A stretch of DNA of 64,000 bases from Siderastrea siderea (Eukaryota > Cnidaria > Anthozoa > Scleractinia > Rhizangiidae). The position numbers and the translations under genes were made by a program. The stretch lies in contig OZ034969.1 in NCBI GenBank assembly GCA_964030785.1, positions 40,218,701 through 40,282,700 of the forward strand. Reading direction: 5' to 3'. This document shows, piece after piece, positions 1-12,561 of this stretch (positions are counted from its first letter, which is position 1; each line of letters begins with the position of its first letter). The notes below the pieces were generated by a model. That model had not been told where the DNA came from, ran no database searches, and saw only the letters and a list, made by a program, of their open reading frames with translations.

Positions 1-1987
1 AATACAGTTGCACAGGATTTAAAGGCCGGCAAAAGATATCTCAAGACCAGCTACAAGACCCACATAAGCAGCGAGGAAAGATGCAAAGATCACTGTACCA
101 TCTTTTCGCTCAGTAATCCAAACAACCCCAAGTACTCCGGGTCATGCAGCCATGAACATGACCTTTCCTGTAAGGAATGCTTCAGGCTTGCATGCACAGG
201 TGATGAAATTAACAGCAAGTTAGCCAACGAGAATGTTCCCCTGACAGAGGAACAGAGGGCAAGGTTGCAGTATGACAGTAATCAAGTTACCAATGCCATT
301 CATTTATAGAAGGCCCATCTTTTTCGTACCATTGTGCGAGAGAAGGCCAAACACGACATCCTTGTTAATCTTGATAGAGCAAGTACTTTGATAATCATGG
401 ACTGGGCCATGAAGTTTGAGGCCACGAAGTTTCGTGAAAGAATGGATGACTTCTTTGGTAAGCGTGGCAAAAGCTGGCACGTGTCATGTGCCATTAAGAG
501 AGGAGAAGATAACAAACTTGAGGTGGAAACGTTTGTCCACCTGTTGGACTCGTGTGTTCAGGACTGGTTCAGTATCGCATCAATTGTAGAGCACACGATC
601 AGTATGATCAAGATGGAAGACCCGCACATCGCGACAGTTTATTTATGTTCTGATAATGCTGGATGTTACCACAACACCGAACTCATTTTGAGTCTCAAGG
701 CCGTGGGAGACAGACACGGCGTTGTGTTTAGTCGTTACGACTTTTCTGATTTGCAATCAGGAAAGGATATCTGTGACAGAAGAATTGCATCCATGAAAAC
801 GCACATCCGGCATTGGGTCAATGAGGGTCATGATGTGACCACTGCTGGGGAGATGAAAATTGCACTGGAATCCCACGGAGGAGTGCGAGGATGCCGCTTT
901 GCTGTGGTTGAAATCAACAAAGAAAACCTCAATGCAGAAGTAAGCAAAATCCCGGGAGTCAGCTTCCTTAACAGCTTCCAGTAGAATGAAAATGGCGTCC
1001 GCGCGTGGAAAGCTTACCAAGTTGGAAAGGGGAAATATTATCCATATTCCTTGGTGATTACGAAAGCCCAAGGAAACACTGAAATTAAAGTTCTTGTTCC
1101 TTTTTCCTCACGATCTGGATGTCCTGGTGCAGTAGCTGCCGCTTCCCTGGATTCACCCGGCCTGTTTTCTTGTCTGGAGGAAGGTTGTGTTAAAGTGTTT
1201 TCTACTTACGAAGAACTTCAGCACCATTTAGATACCGAATGTCACATTTTCATGGAAGAGCAAGACACAGCATACGACATAATTAAGAAGAAGTGGGCCA
1301 GCATCTTATCGAGTGTCAGCTTACGAAAACAAGGTTCTTTGTCGCAAATGAAAACATCCTGTGAATCTGATGTAAGAAACCAACCCACATTTGAAGGTTG
1401 GGCTCTTAAAACCGTCCAAAAGTCAACCAGGATGTCTGAGAACATCAGGACCTACCTAATCAACAAGTTCAATGATGGAGCACAGAAAGGTAACAAAGCT
1501 GATGCAAAGCAAGTAGAACATGAAATGAAACATGCGCGGAGTTCAAATGGTGGTTTATTATTCCAGCCACATGAATGGCGTACCTCCCAAGCAGATTGCC
1601 AGCTTCTTCTCCATTCTTTCAAAGTCTCAGCGTGTAAAGAGTGTCGAAGGAGGCATCGAAACCTTTGACAGTGAGGACGAAGAGCCAATCAACCAGGACA
1701 AACCTTTACAAGCTTTGCAGCAGGTAGCAGAAACCAAGGTGCAGGCAGATCACCCAATCTTGTTTCAGGGTCATAACTTCTGTCAGCTAACTGAACAGGG
1801 GAAGCTCAGAAAGCTCCGGCTCCACGTATTAAAGAAAGCTTGTTCAGAGTTTCAGGTGGTAATCATTGGAGCAAAAACAAAGAAGGATACGTTTGTTGCC
1901 GTTCTACACAGATTTATTGTAACCCACCGTTCAAAGAGCTGTAAATTCTGTAACTGTGAAAATACTTCCGGGACTCAGCTGCCTTAA
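1..1987 (+). pseudogene. C2H2/DDE-like transposase-type gene, copy 1 (5' cut by window edge, decayed, intronless)
   Basis: The reading frame starting at base 1 runs to about 1590 and then continues in the next frame to 1987. The order of parts is: a Cys/His cluster (DHC..., then HEHDLSCKEC, about 91-195); an MDWAMKF motif with an Asp at 400; SDNAGCYH with an Asp at 652; a GKDICDRRIASMK block near 760-800; a C-x4-C...H C2H2-like finger at about 1171-1240; and an acidic tail. The spaced Asp motifs resemble an RNase H-fold (DDE) nuclease, which is inference. In-frame TAG codons lie at 307-309 and 982-984. A one-base frameshift falls near 1575-1590. The copy at 49767-54567 shares the whole domain order but has introns where this copy is continuous. 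It is a pseudogene, or possibly a retro-processed copy. The exact family is not named with confidence. Confidence 0.72.
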
Positions 1988-2340
1988 CAACTTCCAGTTG
2001 AATGAAAATGGCATCCGCGCGTGGAAAGCTTACCATATTCCTTGGTGATTACGAAAGCCCAAAGAAACACTGAGATTAAAGTTATTGTTCCTTTTCCTTC
2101 ACGATCTAGATGTCCTGGTGCAGTGGCTGCCCGCTTCCCTGGATTCGTTCGGCCTGTCTCTTGTTTGGAGGAAGATTGCGTTAAGATGTTTCCTATTAAT
2201 ACGAAGAACTTCAGCACCATTTGGATACCAAATGTCACATTTTCAAGGAAGAGCAAGACACAGCATACAACATAATTAAGAAGAAGTGGGCCAGCATCTT
2301 ATCGAGTGTCAGCTCACCAAAACAAGGTTCTTTGGTGTTA
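1968..2340 (+). repeat. Partial tandem duplication of 3' part of copy 1
   Basis: From about 1968 the sequence repeats the block that begins near 943 and runs to about 1340, with roughly 90% identity and a deletion of about 24 bases after GCTTACC. It includes the region around the finger. At the codon matching the TAG at 982-984 this duplicate reads TTG (Leu), so that stop arose by one substitution. The duplicate has no long ORF of its own. Confidence 0.8.
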
Positions 2341-3465
2341 ACTTCCAGCTCGATGCATAAAGAAAGCAAGCTTATCATCAGTTCTTAATCTATAAAAAAA
2401 TAACAGAAAAAGGAAAAAAAACAGAAAGAAAAGGACTGTAAAAAGCAATCGTGCAACTGATAGCCAAGACTTGCACTTGAAATTGAATCCACTGCGTACC
2501 TGAGGTTCGTCACTGCTCCCTTCAACATTAAGACATACACACTGTTTCATAGTAATTTGTCCTATGAAAAAGAAGTTGTCAGTCTCTTCAACACATTTTG
2601 CTTGGCCCAGCTGTAGCTGCCTGGCAACAGCGCGGTTGCAGATCATTTTATCTTGGACGGTTTCAGAAGGTATTTCTTTTAAGGTATGTCTGCCAACAAG
2701 AATTGACATTACCCTTGGACGCGCAACCAAACTTATACCCCAGTACAGGGGCGGGGGGGTGAGGTTGGGTAGATTTGCCCCCCCCCTTGAGGGGTATGTC
2801 GTTTAAAGATTTTGCTTTTAGCCCACGATGTGCTTTATAAGATTAGGTTGATTTGGGTTGTGATGCTGCTTGGGAGCTGCGTCATTATCCAAAATGACGA
2901 CCAAGATGACCGCCATGTTGGATTTTATTCACAATTACATTTTATGGAAAAAGAGTGGAAATTAATAATTTCCTAAGCCATACTTGTAACATCTGATGTG
3001 ATTAAACAGTTTGCTGTTTTTTCGCAGCAATTTACTTTTTTGTCACCAAAAAAGGTGAAAACACAAATTTTTAATTTAAAAAATGGCTTGACGGCAGGTG
3101 GCTCCATCGCTATCTTCAGTGGATGTCTACAAAGTGAAAAAAGCCTAAACCTTAGTATTTTCTTCTTGTTAGTTATTAAGTTAGGGTTGTACTTTACAGT
3201 ACTCTTAGAATTTTATGGTTTCAACACTGGGCATACAAAACAATACGACTTAAAGTTAGGCCATTTCCGGTTTCTCTTTATAGGCCTGAAAGAGACAGCA
3301 TTTCAGACTAATGCCGTGGGAAGCAAGCATATTCCCGTTAGCCATATTCTTTTTGTTTAAAAAGCTTAAGGATCAGGCTAACAGAAAATGACAATTTATT
3401 TCCCTCAAACTTTTTCCAACAATGGAAATGAAGATTTAAAAACTGCTAAAAATAGAACAAAAATC
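2341..3465. other. Stretch with no recognised gene
   Basis: AT-rich sequence with A-rich tracts (2390-2440) and G and C runs at 2750-2797. The longest open stretch (2998-3360) encodes a Phe/Leu-rich peptide without domains and looks like chance. Nothing else supportable was seen. Confidence 0.5.
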
Positions 3466-6400
3466 AGTTTCACGGAGGGGCCCAAAAAGCATATATCTGG
3501 AACTCAGCCCAATAAGGTTGATGAAGCTAAAAGTTTGGCATGTTACACAACTTTTAGGGTCAACTTTGTGACCTAAATTTGAGGCAAATCGGCTGACCCC
3601 TATTTCCGGGCCTGCCCTACTCTCTCAGGCACGAGCTCTTAAGTCTCTTTGGTGAAATTCCATTTCAGACTGTAAAGATCAATCTGGACGCAAAATGAGT
3701 TAAAAATTAACCGATATCTGGGTACGGAGCGTAAAATGAAACTCCCACCAAGATACGTTCTTTGAAGTGACAGATTCTTTTCTTTTTTAATGCAAACAGA
3801 ATTGTGTACAAGCTTAATAAGTTGTACGTAAGTTATGTTTGATCAAAGAGATCCTTAGCTTGTCGGCAGGTTAATGAAATTGTGCGAAAAGTATTAAGAG
3901 GCTCTGACTGTAAATATCGAGAATCGGCGGACAAGCTCAGAAAATCGAAAATCCTGATAACTTGCCAGAAGAACACTTTTGGGGAGCTATCTTCGAAAAT
4001 ATTACTTAAACCTTCTGGAATTCTATTGTTTTCGGGAAATTCGGAAAAACGGTTTTGCTTAATTTTTACGCAATAATCAGGCTTAAAATTAAACAAATTG
4101 AAAATGCTTGCTTTAAAACCGTTTGCAACGTAAGAAAACAATTTTAATTTTAAATGATAGCAATACACTTATACTTTCTATCAATGGGAATTGCATGGAG
4201 GTTTGCTTTATTTATGTGGTTTGGTGGTTCTTTGAAACAAAGGCATTTTGCGCACTTCTGAAAAAGGCAAAAATTAGTAAACTTCAGAGGCTTAAAATAG
4301 GTCTTGGTAAGTCTAATATCGCATTGATATAAACACTGTGATAAAGTTTGGCCCTACTTCTATTATGATATGAAATAAAAAATCTGGGCAATTCAGGCTC
4401 GCGCTGACAAAAACAAAAATTAGCGAGCCAGTGTTGCCAAAATTTGCATAATGAAATGAATGAAATGAAAAGTAGTAGTTTGGGTGAGCTCAATTTAGAG
4501 GATTTTATTCACTGAAGACACACAAAGAATGAACTAAAACACTTCTTCAATCTATTCTTGCACTGTTTTGGGCTTATACTATTTCTACGTAAAACTAAAG
4601 AGAAGGAGAAGATGTTTTAAAAGTTCTACACAAGCTGTTACGTGACCCGTGTCACGTGAATATTTTTGTCAATTTGTCAACCTACTTATGGCAGTTTTTG
4701 AATGCGGTCTCCTACATTGGCCGCTGTTTTATGCATGGCTAGTTCTCCAGCGAATACCGTACGCATCCCTGTGTTTGGGGCATACTGTCATGTGTAGTTG
4801 ATATTCTACTGGGACGAAAATTCAGACAGGCAAGTCTAGAATTAGTTTCGTATACATAAGACACCTTTCTCTTCGAGAGAAGAAAACTGTGACATAGTAT
4901 GTTGTTGTGTAAGTGACTCGATCGCTCTTTTCAAACGGCTTCTAAGATTTTGGGCGACTTTTTGAAATGACACTATTTTGGCCAGGAAGTAAAAGTGCAT
5001 CATTATTATTATGATTTATACGTATTTGTCAAAACATGTGCTGTTTCTCTCAATATTATTACACTTGTATAAATATGTTTAAAATTAAACGCAAACCACG
5101 GACATCCTGGCAGCGGGATTGGTATTTATGAGTTCTTAATGCGGCTGTATATCTAAGAGATATCAATACACAGTTTGTTTGGTTTTACTTTGCAAGATCG
5201 CCGAGAACTCTTTCACAGTTTTGGAGGAAAAGATTTTCATTGAAGAATATTTTCACGTTTGCATGAACGTGCAGTGATCGGTTGCGTGACTTGATTATTT
5301 TGAGTGGTACTTTGTGTTCCTTAACCTTACACAGCCATTTCAGCTCTCAATTTATACGTGTACGTCAACTTTAATGATTAATAAAAGAAACCGTTTGGAT
5401 TTTCGAGAACATTAGTATTTTCCCAAAGAAACTGCAAATAACAAAGAAAGGCCACTGGTGCTGCAGAGTAAAGGCATCTGACAAAATATGATAATCCACT
5501 ACACTCTTAAGTTTCACCAACAATTTTCCAAATTTGTTCGTAATTCTTCAGAAAGATAAATGAAGATACCAGCAAATGCATCATCTAGTAGAAAGACCAT
5601 CTAAAAATAGTTACGGTAAACGATTTGTCATATTTCAAGTCGTCCTTCCATTACAGTTTTTTTTCCTATTATCCAAATTTATGCAAATTTTGGCAACAAT
5701 GGTTCGCTAATTTTTGTTTTTGTCAGCGCGAGCCTGAATTGCCCAGATTTTTTATTTCATATCATAATAGAAGTAGGGCCAAACTTTATCACAGTGTTTA
5801 TTTCAATTCAATATTAGACATACCAAGACCTATTTTAAGCCTCTGAAGTTTACTAATTTTTGCCTTTTTCGGAGGTGCGCAAAATGCCTTTGTTTCAAAG
5901 AACCACCAAACCACATAAATAAAGCAAAACTCCATGCAATTCCCATTGATAGAAAGTAGAAGAGTATTGCTATCATTTAAAGTTAAAATTGTTTTCTGGC
6001 GTTGCAAGTTGTTTACAAACAGGCGCATACAATTTGTTTAATTTTAAACCTGATTATTGCATAATTAATTAAGCAAAACCGTTTTTCCGAATTTCTCGAA
6101 AACAATAAAATCACAGAAGGTTTAAGCAATATTTTCGAAGATAGCTCCCCAAAGGTGTTCTTCTGGCAAGTTACCAGGATTTTCGACTTTTTGAGCTTGT
6201 CCAATGATTCTCGATATTTACAGTCAGAGCCTCTTAAGGAAAGCAAAAAAATTTAAGACAGTGTATTTTTGTTTCCGTTGAAAAAGCAGGAATTATCCAT
6301 TTACTATTCGACGTACTCGTCTTTTAAACAGAGACAACTGAGTGCGTTATGAGTAACATCCATTGGCTAGCTTGCTGCCAATGTTGTTTAATAGATTGAA

Positions 6401-6718
6401 ACTGCGTGACATTCGGTTTCGGTTAAGCACGATGACTCATTTCCAGGCCGGTTTATATTTTCAATGCCGTTAAAAGTGCAACAGCTTTCAAATTAATATT
6501 TGATGTACTTCGTTTTTTAAACAGTGATAACTGAGTGCGTTGAGAGCAACACCCACTGACCAGCCCTGTTTGTTGTCAGTGTTGTGTAATCGACTAAAAG
6601 TGCGTGATGTTCGCTTTTCCGCGTGCATCACACCGACGGTCGAGTTCGCGAAAAACAATTTTTGTTGCTTTATATTTTGGGGTTATTAAAAGTGAAAGAA
6701 GTTTATTTCTGCTGGGTT
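3466..6718 (+). repeat. Repeat unit R1 (913 bp), interrupted by a TTAA element
   Basis: 3466-3897 plus 6238-6718 form one unit that matches 6719-7631 almost base for base. The two halves are split by the insertion at 3898-6233. A further copy of part of the unit lies at 17889-18874. Short ORFs inside are not conserved proteins; they are similar only because the DNA is duplicated. Confidence 0.85.
3898..6233. mobile_element. TTAA-flanked foldback element A (non-autonomous)
   Basis: TTAA at 3894-3897 and 6234-6237 flanks a 2336-bp insert whose ends are inverted copies starting GAGGCTCTGACTG. The arms are long, about 3898-4455 and 5680-6233. Paralogues of the surrounding repeat at 7150 and 18108 read GTATTAAGGAAGG with a single TTAA and no insert, so the target duplication is directly demonstrated. 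The 1.2-kb centre has no meaningful ORF. A TTAA target is typical of the Kolobok and piggyBac superfamilies; which one applies here is not shown. Confidence 0.88.
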
Positions 6719-7631
6719 CAGTCTCACGGAGGGGCCCAAAAAGCATATATCTTGAACTCAGCCCAAATAAGGTTGATGAAGCTAAAACTTTGGCATGTTA
6801 CACAACTTTTAGGATCAACTTTGTGACCTAAATTTGAGGCAAATCGGCTGACCCCTATTTCCGGGCCTGCCCTACTCTCTCAGGCACGAGCTCTTAAGTC
6901 TCTTTGGTGAAATTCCATTTCAGACTGTAAAGATCAATCTGGACGCAAAATGAGTCAAAAATTAACCGATATCTGGGTACGGAGCGTAAAATGAAACTCT
7001 CACCAAGATACGTTCTTTGAAGTGACAGATTCTTTTCTTTTTTAATGCAAACAGAATTGTGTACAAGCTTAATAAGTTGTACGTAAGTTATGTTTGATCA
7101 AAGAGATCCTTAGCTTGTCGGCAGGTTAATGAAATTGTGCGAAAAGTATTAAGGAAGGCAAAAAAATTTAAGACAGTGTATTTTTGTTTCCGTAGAAAAA
7201 GCAGGAATTATCCATTTACTATTCGACGTACTCGGCTTTTAAACAGAGACAACTGAGTGCGTTATGAGTAACATCCATTGGCTAGCTTGCTGCCAATGTT
7301 GTTTAATAGATTGAAACTGCGTGACATTCGGTTTCGGTTAAGCACGATGACTCATTTCCAGGCCGGTTTATATTTTCAATGCCGTTAAAAGTGCAACAGC
7401 TTTCAAATTAATATTTGATTTACTCCGTTTTTTAAACAGTGATAACTGAGTGCGTTGAGAGCAACACCCACCGACCAGCCCTGTTTGTTGTCAATGTTGT
7501 GTAATCGACTAAAAGTGCGTGATGTTCGCTTTTCCGCGTGCATCGCACCGACGGTTGAGTTCGCGAAAAACAATTTTTGTTGCTTTATATTTTGGGGTTA
7601 TTAAAAGTGAAAGAAGGTTATTTCTGCTGGG
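6719..7631 (+). repeat. Repeat unit R2 (uninterrupted copy)
   Basis: Tandem copy of R1, head to tail at CTGCTGGGTTC. It retains the single TTAA at 7150 that is the empty site for element A. Its 3' flank continues to the TTAA of element B at 7700. Confidence 0.85.
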
Positions 7632-7703
7632 TTCTAGCCAGCAGTAAGCATTTAGCTGTATGAAAAACTTTTCGCGGGAACTTTTGTTGTGAAAAGTGTT
7701 TAA

Positions 7704-10457
7704 GAGCGCTTGTCTGTAAAAATCAAACATAATGCGGCAAGGGTGGAAAATTCGATTTCTTTCATATTTTAATGTTAGATAGGTTAGGGTATAACTAAAA
7801 TCACTGGATACTTTTTTTTGGCAAAATATCCTTTTATTTCAAAGAAAAATGCAAATAACGAACTTCCGTTAAAATCGCCATTTGAAGCAGTAAATTATGA
7901 CAACAATTTGAGGGGTTCGCGTGCAAAAACAAATCCCTCTGGTGTCTTTAAAACACCCAAATCTACTTTTGCAATCTCTCAAGAGCTTCAAAAATGATTT
8001 TGGCAGAAACTGCGTTGTTCTTTGTGTTTGAAATAATTTAGTTTTGAAAGTATACATTTCTCATCGGGAAAAGTACTTTGTGATTTAAATTATTTTTCAC
8101 CATGTGCTAAACCTTCAAATCGATTCAGCTTCTGGCTGTTGACCTAAGAAAAGATTTCCTCAGGATTGCTGCAAAATTTTGTTTGGGCAAATGATTGGGA
8201 GCGACGCGAGAGCTTTTCAAAGTTCGTTAAAATGCAGGTTTTTTGACCCTTCCTGGCAACATTCCATTCGCGAGTCACGCATATATTTTAATGTGTTTTT
8301 CGATCCTTGGGCTAGTAGATTTTTGAAGCCCACTTGCCTGGTGGCTAGTGACTCAACAGATGTCAAACCCTGTTAAAGGTTGTAAAATTATAAAAGGAAC
8401 TTTTAGCATCAGCATTTAAGACTATTTGTTGCACATTAATTCGTTTTAATTATATATTTTTGGGCTCATTTATTGTAATGTTTTTTCAACTTCCCAAAAT
8501 TCTGGGGGCTCGAGCCCCCCGCCCCTCCCCCTTCTACTGGTCTGGGTATTCTTGGTGCATGAAAGTAAGGGAACAATTGTTTTCAAGCTTTTGATTCGTC
8601 TGGTTTTGTAACCACAAACTCCGACAACAAGAAAATGGAAGGCAACAACAACCGTCTTCTGTGTAACGAAGCAATTCATGTATGTAAATATGTAGGATTT
8701 GTGAAAAAAAAAGTCGGAGGTCCCCCCTCTAAGCCAAAACAATAAGCACAAACTAGTTAGTCACATCGCAATTTCCCTGATAAAAACGATTTTAATGTTC
8801 TGGACTCCACGTTTTGAATAGGTTTTTAACTTAAGCTAGTACACGTACCCTTTTTAGGGAAGGTACGTTTTTTCTTGGGGGGGGCCCTCCCTTGCGTTTT
8901 AATAAAAAAACTCCTGACCCCCCACCTTTAGGTGACTGACAAAAGCGCGACCCTCCTCTCACTACAACATGGTATGTTCCATGTTGTAGAAACCTCAGAA
9001 CGTTTCGCTTGTGAACGCAAAGTGTTTGAATATGAATATATCTCGATATTGAATGTGTGCGTGCTGAAACAAGGAAAATGCGAACAATCAGTGTGGGATA
9101 TTTACGTTTTATAGCTGAAGTTTGAATATGGAAGTATCTGAGTATTATAAAAGTTTTGAACATAAAATATCTAAGGGAAAATACACGCGCTTCTTTCTCC
9201 GACTAGCCGGCATTGCTGTTGGTTATTTTAACAGAAAGGTTTAGTTGTTTAGCATGCGAAATCTGCCTCTCAAAAACAAATATTTCCGGCATTTCCGACA
9301 GGGTAGAGCGCATTGTTGGATCTACTAGTAACTCTTCAGAACTAAACGACTCAGGAGATCAGGCAGCGGATAGCCAACAGCAAGAAGCTGAAGAAATGAT
9401 ACCTGAGTCAAGTACTTCTTGATAGGGATGGAAAAGGACACGAGTCCTCGGAGAAAAACTATGTGCGATGGCACAATATACATGTAAAAATGTAACCTAG
9501 TACCTATAATAAAACACCAAATTAAATCAAAGTAGGTGAAAAGAAAAACTTAACCTGTAAGAAAAATGGAAAGCAACATCAAAAAATTCTCATTAAAGAA
9601 TTCTGGAAAAGATGTGTGACCCTCCCTTGAATAGCTCACATGAGGTATGGCCCTCCCCTTTTGGTGCTCACTTTCACTGATGACCCTCCCCTCTGAGGCC
9701 CCCGTTCACTGGACGTCATCAACAAGACCAAAATACGTCGAACGGCAAGAGAATCACTCGGAAATGGCCTCTGGACCTGTCCTCTAAAACAAATGAGGTA
9801 AGAGCATTTCGAACTGTTTTTCTGTTTGACGTTTTCGATCTCATATGGGTCGAAACACATTAAAAGATATGCGTGACTCGCAAATGGAATGTTGCCAAGA
9901 AGGGTCAAATAACCTGCATTTTAATGAACTTTGAAAAGCTCTCGCCGGTCGCTCTCAATCATTTGCCCAAAGAAATATTTGCAGTAATCCTGAGAACATC
10001 TTTTCTTAATTCAACAGCCAGAAGCTGAATCGATTTGAAGGTTTAGCACATGGTGAAAAATGATTTAATTCACGAAGTACTTTTCCTGATGAGAAATGTA
10101 CACTTTCAAAATTAAATTATTTCAAACACAAAGAACAACGCAGTTTCTACCAAAATCAGTTTTGAACCTCTTGAGAGATTGCAAAAGTAAAATTGAGTGT
10201 TTAAAAGACGACAGAGGGATTTGTTTTTGCACGCGAACGCCTCAAATTGATGTCACAATTTACTGCTTCAAATGGCGATTTTAACGGAAGTTCGTTATTT
10301 GCATTTTTCTTTGAAATAAAAGGATATTTTGCCAAAAAAAGTATCCAGTGATTTTAGTTATACCCTAACCTATCTAACATTAAAATATAAAAGAAATCGA
10401 ATATTTCACCCTTGCCACGGAATTTTGATTCTGTCTGATTTTTACAGACAGGCGCTC
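7704..10457. mobile_element. TTAA-flanked foldback element B (non-autonomous)
   Basis: TTAA at 7700-7703 and 10458-10461 flanks inverted ends that start GAGCGC and share GTCTGTAAAAATCA. The arms are about 600 bp (7704 to about 8310, and about 9850 to 10457). The matching ORFs at 7869-8057 (minus) and 10096-10284 (plus) are simply the two arms. The centre (8310-9850) holds C- and G-runs and short ORFs (for example 9213-9422) but no transposase. Confidence 0.8.
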
Positions 10458-10461
10458 TTAA

Positions 10462-11145
10462 TAAGCAAAAAGTGCGAAGCTAATGCTCGGGTTGGTTGTT
10501 ATTCGCGGCAACTACGTGCTGCTCTCAACTGACATAACTATATTTTGAGCAACAAAATTTCCACTTTACTAAAAGACCCTTTTCAAATGTCACACTAGTT
10601 GAATTCTCTGAAGAAAAAAGTATTCCTTTAAAAATAACAAGAGCACATTGTTTGTCATGATCATGGTGAGCGAGTTTATAGTTGCGGAATAAACATTGCA
10701 GAGTACTGTGCAAAAGATTTCCAATTCGAAAATAATTAGAACGAGTTAAGGTTAATTTAATAGTTATTGCCTTTTGGTGAGTTTAAAAGTAATGAAATAC
10801 TCCCTTGTGATGGTGAAATTTGGGTACAAAGGGCTTTTCGTGTTAACGGCATGAACATCGAACGGACTCGCTCACAGTTATCGCCTGTCGATCGCATTGC
10901 GATGTCGAAAAGTTTGTGGAAAACAGTTCTTGCAAGACGAAAACAATGTCGCACTTTGGCTAAATGGAAAGAAATACCTAGTGTCATTCCTGTTATATAG
11001 TATTTTTTATTGGGTGGTTCATTCATTGTGCTGTTTATGCCCTCGACATTTTTTTCGGTAATGGCGGCTAAGGTCTGAAAAGTTTGTGTTTTCAACATTG
11101 GTGACACTTTCAGTTAATACACAAAAAGTGCACCATTATTTGTCT
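10462..11145. other. Stretch with no recognised gene
   Basis: One ORF of 77 codons at 10767-11000 (plus) has a mixed hydrophilic composition rich in Arg and Lys, but no recognisable domain and no splice context that I can support. The rest is AT-rich and featureless. Confidence 0.4.
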
Positions 11146-11170
11146 ATTAGACAGGAATTTCCTGTCTAAT
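11146..11170. repeat. 25-bp palindrome abutting the CACTA-like left end
   Basis: ATTAGACAGGAA is followed directly by its near-perfect reverse complement and ends two bases before the 21-bp TIR at 11173. It may be the remains of an earlier element or a hairpin target. Confidence 0.75.
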
Positions 11171-11172
11171 AA

Positions 11173-11560
11173 CCCACACGAATTTTTTGATATGTTTTTG
11201 GGGTGCTAGGGATACATTTTTGATATACATATCATTATGAGGTATGTTTTTAGCATTACATACCAAAAGTGTATTTTCAAGGCATACCAGGCATACTAGC
11301 TTTAATGAGTACCTTTTTTGTAGAAAAAACATATTAAAAATGTATTTGATGTTTCTGAGCGCACAAACATACCTTAAATGTATCTTAATATCTTGACGTG
11401 CAAACGGTTAAGTACCTTAAACATATCTCACAATGCTATTATAAATTGACTTCCTTACTCCTGGGTGTACAACATACCTAAAATGTATTTTAATAAGGAG
11501 GACGCATGTCCAAAACGTTATAAGTACCTGAAACATATATTTTACAATGTGTTAAAATGT
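11173..11560. repeat. Left TIR and subterminal motif array
   Basis: The 21-bp TIR is followed by at least four CATACC hexamers (near 11258, 11282, 11367 and 11472), one GGTATG (11240), and degenerate versions such as AAGTACCTGAAACATAT. Such arrays bind the element's own regulator or transposase in plant CACTA elements; that role here is inference. Confidence 0.7.
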
Positions 11561-12561
11561 TAATTTGCATATTGACTTCCTTGTATATAATTATAAGGGC
11601 TGTAATGGTAGGGAAAGAGGGTTTAAGGCGACTTAATTGACTCTCATCAATTTTGCCATAACATTGTCACCCAAGTGACCCAATACTGTGCTACCTAAAT
11701 AATTAGGCCTGTTTTTCTCGCTTAATAGCAATATTGGTGGAAACATGATAAACCATGCATCTTTACCTTGACAATTTTTATCTGCTGTGTATAAGGTGTC
11801 AATTTGGCCTTAGTATATTAATATGTCTCCAATACACCCTCTTTCCACTGATTGAGCCCTCAGTTATATGTGGTTTAAGCTTAATATTTTTTAGTGACAT
11901 ATAATAAGCTTTTACTGTTCTTCAGGTATCTATTAAATAAAAGCCTGTGTCATGTTAAAGGTAATCTTTCATTAATTTTGCTGTTGACGTGCCATTAGAA
12001 GTGTTTTTTTAGGGACCTTCATAACGAATTCCAGTCAGACCTGCACAACCATTGTTTGTGTAATCATGTTATGCCTGTTGTAACAATGTGTGACAGTCTA
12101 ATAAATTAATGATACTTTAACAGCTAAAACAAACTGCAGTAAAATCTACCAAGCATGGCTGTCTGCTTACGGGAGTTGTCCACCAATAACAGGTTGAAAA
12201 ATACAAAATGCCATAGGGGGTAGGGTGCGGCAGTCATGCCTTCTAATCCATGTTTTAGACTCAAACATTTAAAATTCGTATAATTAGCGAACTAAAACTG
12301 TAATTTTGGTGAAATTGTTCCTAAGAAGTCTCATTTGAAAGTATACTGGTGGACTTAAAAGGCAACACCTCTCACAGCTTAGCCATTTTCTCTTCTACTT
12401 TCCATTTAATGGCAGTTATTTTAGCTCTGTTGGCCTCGCACCCCATTTAATATGATGTCATGGACTGAATTTGGGGAATAATAATTTTTTGTTAAATGTC
12501 ACTTGCACAGCACATGCAAGTATTGAAGTAAGCACAGTTGGACACCGGAACGTCTGTTGCA
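11561..12561. other. Non-coding region 3' of the CACTA transposase
   Basis: AT-rich sequence without a convincing ORF, RNA gene or repeat. It probably contains the 3' UTR of the minus-strand transposase. Confidence 0.45.

Noticed and set aside
307..984. TAG recoding (readthrough) in copy 1
   Set aside because: The matching codon of the internal duplicate is TTG, and the copy also has a frameshift; ordinary decay is simpler.
7869..10284. Conserved 62-aa protein encoded twice
   Set aside because: The two ORFs are opposite arms of foldback element B; similarity comes from the inverted repeat.
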